A DNA stretch of 64,000 bases from Nostoc sp. XA010 (GTDB taxonomy: Bacteria; Cyanobacteriota; Cyanobacteriia; Cyanobacteriales; Nostocaceae). The stretch spans positions 1 through 64,000 of the forward strand of contig NZ_JAIVFX010000016.1 of NCBI RefSeq assembly GCF_020829625.1, given 5' to 3'. How positions within the stretch are numbered: the first letter of the stretch is position 1; the number at the start of each line of letters is the position of its first letter. A program made the position numbers and the translations under genes. A model generated the notes under the pieces. It was not told the origin of the DNA. It searched no databases and was given only the letters and a program-made list of their open reading frames with translations. Of this stretch, positions 62,545-64,000 are shown piece after piece.

Positions 62545-62660
62545 GTCAACACTAAACCTCTTGTAAAAGTTTTTGCTCTGGAGTACAAGCATTACAAGAG
62601 GAAATATTGTATCTTTTAATTCCTGAATTGTGACTTCTGTAACCATAAGAAATCAAGATT

Positions 62661-62782
62661 AGACCTCTTGGAAAAATTCTTTAACACCCATCCCTAAAGT
62701 TTCCCCACAAGCAAGGAGGGGAGATTTTAATATAAGCCAAAGGTAGAGTGGGGTTCTCATTATTGATTTATGCAAGAGGTCT
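62661..62782. mobile_element. MITE-like element with AGACCTCTTG termini
   Basis: AGACCTCTTG (62661-62670) is exactly inverted at 62773-62782 (CAAGAGGTCT), bounding 122 non-coding bases. A separate CCTCTTGTAA/TTACAAGAGG hairpin lies just upstream (62558-62601), so the termini have relatives nearby. Probably a non-autonomous dispersed element. Confidence 0.5.
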
Positions 62783-62810
62783 ATTGCTAATTTTCTAAGT
62801 TATTTTTCGC

Positions 62811-63434
62811 CTACGATCCAATATTGGAATCATCGCTGCCTTTAGGGGCCTTAGATTCACTAATGCCTTCTTTGACATTATTGACTCCCTCTTGAATGCC
62901 TTCCTTGAGATTACTGGCTCCCTCTTGAATATTATCCTTGAGGTCACTAGCTCCTTTTTTAATGGCTTCCGTCGCGCTAGGGCCTCCCTTTGGCAGATTT
63001 TCTTGGTGACTTTTTAGCCGATCTACAACATTGTACTCATCTGCACCTGGGGGAGTTGTTGATTCAATAACGCCTTCTGTTGGGCCACCGATAGCCTTCC
63101 ATGCAGCAAGACCACCTTTGAGTTGCGAGACATGCTCAAATCCATTAGAACGCAGTTGTTGTGCGGCTTGGGCAGATTGTTCTTCGTTAGCACCGTAAAC
63201 GTAAATATCACGGCTTTTATCTAAAGAAGGGACTGCACGCTGTACCAATTCATCTACTGGCATTGGCATAGCTCCCATAATATGGCCTTCGTTGAAGGTG
63301 TTGCGATCGCGCACATCCAGTATTGTAAAAGCTGGTTCGCCCCATTCTAGACGAGACTTCAATGTATGAGCATCAGACTGTCCTTCTACTGGTGGCTGGG
63401 GGGGAATTATGCCGCCGACTAAATTGTTAACCAT
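62811..63434 (-). CDS. Rhodanese-like protein without the active Cys, with LEA-type tail
   Basis: 207 residues. Residues ~20-118 are a rhodanese domain: FTILDVRDRNTFNEGHIMGA at the start, then IYVYGANEEQSAQAAQQL and HVSQLKGGLAAWKAIGGP. At the active loop, where Cys is expected (normally VYCxxGxRS), this has VYGANEEQ, so Gly81 replaces the sulfur-carrying Cys and no transferase activity is expected. From ~155 an 11-residue repeat follows (SDLKDNIQEGA, SNLKEGIQEGV, NNVKEGISES), amphipathic as in group 3 LEA proteins and like the tails at 49-50.8 kb. Possibly a stress-related binding protein. Confidence 0.85.
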   Translation of the reverse strand: MVNNLVGGIIPPQPPVEGQSDAHTLKSRLEWGEPAFTILDVRDRNTFNEGHIMGAMPMPVDELVQRAVPSLDKSRDIYVYGANEEQSAQAAQQLRSNGFEHVSQLKGGLAAWKAIGGPTEGVIESTTPPGADEYNVVDRLKSHQENLPKGGPSATEAIKKGASDLKDNIQEGASNLKEGIQEGVNNVKEGISESKAPKGSDDSNIGS

Positions 63435-64000
63435 AAGTATTCCTGACTTGACGATATTGATAGCAATTTAACGGACTAAACATATTGAATTACTCTTTCT
63501 TTGGGCTGAATTCACTTAAAATCACTCTTGAGGTAGAGTACCTAATTAAAATATTTTCTACCATTGAATACATTGCAAAATCAGTCATATTAGACTATTA
63601 AAAGAAAGTTGTTTTTATATTAATTATATTAAACATATTTAAAATTCGATTTGTGATATTTCATTTTTAAAAAAGATTGTGAATAAAATTGAAATATTCA
63701 GCTATTAGTACAGGAACTACGTGTATTTTCAATATCTGCGATCGCTAAGAATAACGCCTTATAGCTTTTCATAATCAAATGAGTTACATCAGAGCAAACT
63801 AGGAGCTTGCTCTAAGCTCAACTTTATCCAAAATTAAGAACTCAGTTTTCTTGATACGGCAAAAATCCTAGCTTTTTGGCAAAAACTTTTTCGATGTCAC
63901 TGATTCTCGGTGAAATCGAAAAAATAAAGCTACTGTCCCACAAAGGTTTCAGCATCAGCTTAAGTGTTCCTAAAAAATAGATAAAGTCGAGCTAAGAGCA
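63435..64000. other. Right-edge spacer, no gene found
   Basis: AT-rich, with one HIP1 octamer near 63740 and a small GAGCTTGCTCTAAGCTC inverted repeat at ~63802. No frame is convincing; a gene may begin beyond the window. Confidence 0.4.

Overview
The window looks like chromosomal DNA of a filamentous, heterocyst-type cyanobacterium close to Nostoc. The evidence is the dense HIP1 octamer (GCGATCGC), the short heptamer-type tandem repeats and palindromes between genes, the photosystem II lipoprotein PsbQ, the cyanobacterial trehalose gene trio, HemJ, and the ebo cluster known from scytonemin-making Nostoc. No rRNA, tRNA, CRISPR array, prophage or replication origin was seen.

Layout. 0-1.2 kb: a probable structured RNA with a clear terminator, and a broken DUF433-type gene. 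1.2-9.2 kb: leuS, pirin, a Dps ferritin, an aldo/keto reductase, an RTX-type protein and a DCC thiol-disulfide protein. 9.2-16.5 kb: treZ-treY-treH, interrupted by an 8-copy 21-bp tandem repeat and a MITE-like element and closed by a strong terminator. 16.5-17.1 kb: a BrnT/BrnA toxin-antitoxin pair. 17.8-23 kb: a small conserved gene, then an NAD block (pncB, nadD, an NrtR-type regulator, nadE) with a palindromic operator inside the pncB promoter. 23-26.5 kb: hemJ, an alpha/beta-hydrolase-fold protein without its nucleophile, a ThiO/DAO-type oxidase and psbQ. 26.6-27.5 kb: a group II intron 5' fragment joined to an IS605-type tnpB tail. 27.5-38.1 kb: a SWIM protein, a TpsB-type outer-membrane transporter, an FHA-PAS-GAF-GGDEF-EAL protein, a glycosyltransferase, a carboxyl-terminal protease and a YdcF-like protein. 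38.1-38.9 kb: YoeB/YefM-type genes and a HigA remnant. 39-46.5 kb: the ebo cluster, with eboD divergent from eboA-B-C-E-F. 46.9-52.3 kb: a heme catalase, two glycine-zipper/amphipathic-repeat proteins and two unknown genes. 52.4-52.9 kb: a second group II intron remnant. 53.2-59.6 kb: lpdA, trpC, a DUF5340-like protein, a beta-carbonic anhydrase, a YqaE/Pmp3 peptide, SUI1 and trpB. 59.7-64 kb: a frameshifted pseudogene, two tandem CAP-domain secreted proteins, an RNase D-like exonuclease and a rhodanese-like protein with an 11-mer-repeat tail.

Much of the window fits life on drying, sunlit surfaces. It holds trehalose synthesis and breakdown, Dps, a heme catalase, LEA-like repeat proteins and the ebo cluster, which in Nostoc punctiforme is needed for moving the scytonemin precursor. 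The rest is housekeeping. The strongest leads are the candidate RNA at 420-650, the split ebo cluster, the probable NrtR operator, and the family of proteins carrying in-register amphipathic repeats.
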